Below are positions 7,269-9,037 of a stretch of DNA of 9,037 bases, one piece after another. Source of the DNA: Pseudomonadota bacterium. Lineage in GTDB: Bacteria > Pseudomonadota > Gammaproteobacteria > Burkholderiales > Burkholderiaceae_C. The stretch spans positions 1 to 9,037 of the forward strand of contig JAEWBU010000078.1 in the NCBI GenBank assembly GCA_023390985.1, read 5' to 3'. The number at the start of each line of letters is the position of its first letter. The first letter of the stretch is position 1. The position numbers and the translations under genes were made by a program. Under the pieces are notes generated by a model. The model was given only the letters and a program-made list of their open reading frames with translations, was not told where the DNA came from and did no database searches.

Positions 7269-7284
7269 TGCGAATCATTCGCAT
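7268..7284. promoter_or_regulatory. Fur box-like operator
   Basis: ATGCGAATCATTCGCAT is a perfect 8-1-8 inverted repeat with the GAAT-N-ATTC core typical of proteobacterial Fur sites. It fills the spacer between the -35 and -10 positions of the receptor promoter, so an iron-loaded Fur dimer would block RNA polymerase. This predicts induction of the whole operon when iron is scarce. The match to Fur is by pattern and context only. Confidence 0.85.
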
Positions 7285-7355
7285 TTAGATTACCCGCACC
7301 AACGACAAGAAGATCCGAGAAGCGCTTCAGGTCCCGTGAGTCGGGCCCGGAAACG

Positions 7356-7394
7356 AAAAACCCGCCGTGCACCTGTTCGATGCATCCGGCGGGT
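7356..7394 (-). terminator. Intrinsic terminator after tRNA-fMet
   Basis: On the minus strand, an 8-bp perfect stem (ACCCGCCG pairing with CGGCGGGT) with a 19-nt loop is followed directly by TTTTT. It lies 10 nt past the tRNA 3' end and separates the ribosomal/tRNA unit from the iron promoter. Two TGCA segments in the loop could extend the pairing. Confidence 0.9.
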
Positions 7395-7403
7395 CTACGG
7401 ATT

Positions 7404-7480
<77 letters not shown>

Positions 7481-7493
7481 TCAGAGAGGTGAG

Positions 7494-7499
7494 ATTGTA
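7494..7499 (-). promoter_or_regulatory. Candidate -10 box (TACAAT) for tRNA-fMet
   Basis: TACAAT lies in the 25-nt gap between rplQ and the tRNA and would start transcription near 7487, about 7 nt before the mature tRNA. The -35 position falls inside the end of rplQ and matches poorly. The tRNA could also be cut from the longer ribosomal transcript. Confidence 0.5.
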
Positions 7500-7505
7500 C
7501 GCTAT

Positions 7506-7901
7506 TTACGAGGCGGTCTGTTCGCCTTCGCCCTCGACGGGCTCAGGGCGATCCACCAGTTCGACCAGCGCCATCGGCGCGTTGTCGCCGACGCGGAAGC
7601 CCATTTTCAGGATGCGGGTGTAGCCGCCCGGACGAGCCTTGTAGCGCGGACCCAGTTCGCCGAACAGCTTGGTGACCATGTCGCGATTGCGCAGGCGGTC
7701 GAACGCCAGGCGCTTGTTGGCGAGCGTGGGCTCCTTGCCGAGGGTGATCATGGGCTCGACGACGCGGCGCAGTTCCTTCGCCTTCGGCACGGTGGTCTTG
7801 ATCACCTCGTGCTCGATGAGCGAATTCATCATGTTGCGCAGCATCGCGAGGCGGTGCTCGCTGGTGCGATTGAGTTTGCGAAGGCCGTGGCCGTGACGCA
7901 T
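7506..7901 (-). CDS. rplQ: 50S ribosomal protein L17
   Basis: This 131-aa protein opens with MRHGHGLRKLNRTSEHR, the conserved N-terminal signature of L17, and continues with the LRNMMNSLIEHEVIKTTVPKAKELRR segment and the GGYTRI motif (91-97). L17 binds 23S rRNA and sits near the exit of the peptide tunnel in the large subunit. The acidic tail (EPVEGEGEQTAS) is a modest extension of a kind often seen in betaproteobacteria. A purine-rich GGAAAGGAAAG ribosome site precedes the ATG. It follows rpoA after 66 bp, the usual order at the end of the alpha operon, and is probably co-transcribed with it. Confidence 0.98.
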   Translation of the reverse strand: MRHGHGLRKLNRTSEHRLAMLRNMMNSLIEHEVIKTTVPKAKELRRVVEPMITLGKEPTLANKRLAFDRLRNRDMVTKLFGELGPRYKARPGGYTRILKMGFRVGDNAPMALVELVDRPEPVEGEGEQTAS

Positions 7902-7925
7902 GGTGCTTTCCTTTCCTTATCGATC

Positions 7926-7951
7926 CGGCCAGCCGTGTCAGGTACTGGCCG
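7926..7951. other. Hairpin in the rpoA-rplQ spacer
   Basis: CGGCCAG and CTGGCCG form a 7-bp perfect stem with a 12-nt loop. On the transcribed minus strand no T run follows, so it is not an intrinsic terminator. It may be an mRNA processing or stability element between the two genes. Confidence 0.4.
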
Positions 7952-7967
7952 TTGCACTTGCGGTTGA

Positions 7968-8957
7968 TTAACGCTTGTCCAGGCCGGCCGGGGGCCAGCT
8001 CTCCAGCTTCATGCCGAGCGTGAGCCCGCGCGAAGCCAGGACTTCCTTGATCTCGTTGAGCGACTTGCGGCCCAGGTTGGGGGTCTTGAGCAGCTCGTTC
8101 TCGGTACGCTGGATCAGGTCGCCGATGTAGTAGATGTTCTCGGCCTTCAGGCAGTTGGCCGAGCGGACGGTCAGCTCCAGCTCGTCCACCGGACGCAGCA
8201 GGATCGGATCGAACTGCTGCGAGCTGCGCTGCACCGGCTGGTCGAAAGCGGCCAGTTCGCTGCCTTCCAGCTGCGCGAACACGGCGAGCTGCTCGACCAG
8301 GATCTTGGCCGAGGCACGCACCGCGTCTTCGGCGGTGATGGCGCCGTTGGTTTCGATCTCGACGACCAGCTTGTCCAGGTCGGTGCGCTGCTCCACGCGG
8401 GCGCTCTCGACCGTGTAGCTCACGCGCTTGACCGGCGAGAACGACGCGTCCAGCACGATGCGGCCGATGGACTTGGTCGGCTCGTCGGCGTAGCGGCGCA
8501 TGGTGCCGGGCACGTAGCCGCGGCCCTTCTCGACCTTGATCTGCATGTCGATCTTGCCGCCCTGGGACAGGTGGGCGATGACATGGTCGGGATTGATGAT
8601 CTCGACGTCGTGCGGGGTCTGGATGTCGGCGGCCGTGACGACGCCTTCGCCGTCCTTGCGCAGCGACAGGGTGACCTCGTCGCGGTTGTGCAGCTTGAAG
8701 ACCACGCCCTTGAGGTTCAGCAGGATGCTGACCACGTCTTCCTGGACACCGTCGATCGAGGAGTACTCGTGAAGCACACCGGCGATGGTGACTTCGGTTG
8801 CCGCATACCCGACCATCGAGGAGAGAAGCACGCGGCGCAGGGCGTTGCCCAGCGTGTGGCCGTAACCGCGCTCGAACGGCTCCAGCGTCACCTTGGCACG
8901 GTTGGGGCCAAGCTGTTCCACGTTGATGGCTTTGGGTTTCAGCAGGTTGGTTTGCAT
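7968..8957 (-). CDS. rpoA: DNA-directed RNA polymerase alpha subunit
   Basis: This 329-aa protein, the same length as the E. coli protein, has the dimerising N-terminal domain (about 1-235, with ERGYGHTLGNALRRVLLSS at 29-47) and the C-terminal domain (about 250-329). The alpha-CTD residues that touch UP-element DNA and activators are all present at E. coli numbering: R265, N268, C269, L270, K271, G296, K298, S299 and E302. The subunit dimer is the scaffold on which beta and beta' assemble. ATG at 8957 is preceded by GAGAGGAAG. In this group rpsD normally lies upstream, but its coding end is not within the 80 bp seen here. Confidence 0.99.
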   Translation of the reverse strand: MQTNLLKPKAINVEQLGPNRAKVTLEPFERGYGHTLGNALRRVLLSSMVGYAATEVTIAGVLHEYSSIDGVQEDVVSILLNLKGVVFKLHNRDEVTLSLRKDGEGVVTAADIQTPHDVEIINPDHVIAHLSQGGKIDMQIKVEKGRGYVPGTMRRYADEPTKSIGRIVLDASFSPVKRVSYTVESARVEQRTDLDKLVVEIETNGAITAEDAVRASAKILVEQLAVFAQLEGSELAAFDQPVQRSSQQFDPILLRPVDELELTVRSANCLKAENIYYIGDLIQRTENELLKTPNLGRKSLNEIKEVLASRGLTLGMKLESWPPAGLDKR

Positions 8958-8960
8958 GCA

Positions 8961-9013
8961 GGACTTCCTCTCAATACCCCCGGCTCGTTACACCGGTAAG
9001 GCTGGTGAAGTCC
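8961..9013 (-). promoter_or_regulatory. Possible leader structure upstream of rpoA
   Basis: In the 80 bp before rpoA, GGACTTC near 9013-9007 can pair with GAAGTCC at 8967-8961 on the transcribed strand. The second arm overlaps the GAGGAAG ribosome site, so the pairing could limit rpoA translation. A small inner stem (CACC with GGTG) is also possible. This is pattern only. No coding sequence is seen in this stretch. Confidence 0.3.
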
Positions 9014-9037
9014 CCGGTCGCGGTGCCCCGCAACAAG

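Overview
The window is high-GC DNA, most likely from a betaproteobacterium of the order Burkholderiales, probably a Comamonadaceae relative. This rests on the RpoA and L17 sequences, the c5-like cytochrome with an Ala/Pro tail, and overall base use. It is inference from protein style; no database was consulted. All seven protein genes lie on the minus strand. The only plus-strand gene is a tRNA-Arg(CCG).

Reading from the right-hand end in the direction of transcription, the layout is as follows. (1) The end of a ribosomal-protein/RNA polymerase cluster: rpoA (8957-7968), rplQ (7901-7506), then a gene for initiator tRNA-fMet (7480-7404) with its own TACAAT box and a clear intrinsic terminator (7394-7356). 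(2) An iron-acquisition operon starting behind a perfect 17-nt Fur-box-like palindrome (7268-7284) that abuts a TATACT -10 box. It encodes a TonB-dependent siderophore receptor (7211-5025), a PepSY-TM membrane protein (5016-3871), a 65-aa two-helix membrane protein (3874-3677) and a cytochrome c/FTR1 iron permease (3680-1764). The last three genes are joined by two 4-nt ATGA stop/start overlaps, which suggests tight translational coupling. (3) A HTD2/MaoC-type hydratase (1734-871), 29 bp behind the permease and perhaps read through from it, though its chemistry is unrelated. (4) tRNA-Arg(CCG) (739-814, plus strand), then a divergently transcribed membrane-anchored c-type cytochrome (608-1) whose Ala/Pro-rich C-terminal part runs off the window.

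The most interesting unit is the iron operon. It has an outer-membrane receptor but no ABC permease, periplasmic binding protein or siderophore biosynthesis gene in view. Instead it pairs a PepSY-TM protein (a family that includes ferric-siderophore reductases such as FoxB) with a permease carrying its own heme domain. A coherent hypothesis is that ferric siderophore enters the periplasm, PepSY reduces it there, and the released iron crosses the inner membrane through FTR1 with redox chemistry at the fused cytochrome c. The 65-aa protein locked between the two by overlapping codons would be an uncharacterised component. The ribosomal, tRNA and cytochrome parts look like ordinary chromosomal backbone.
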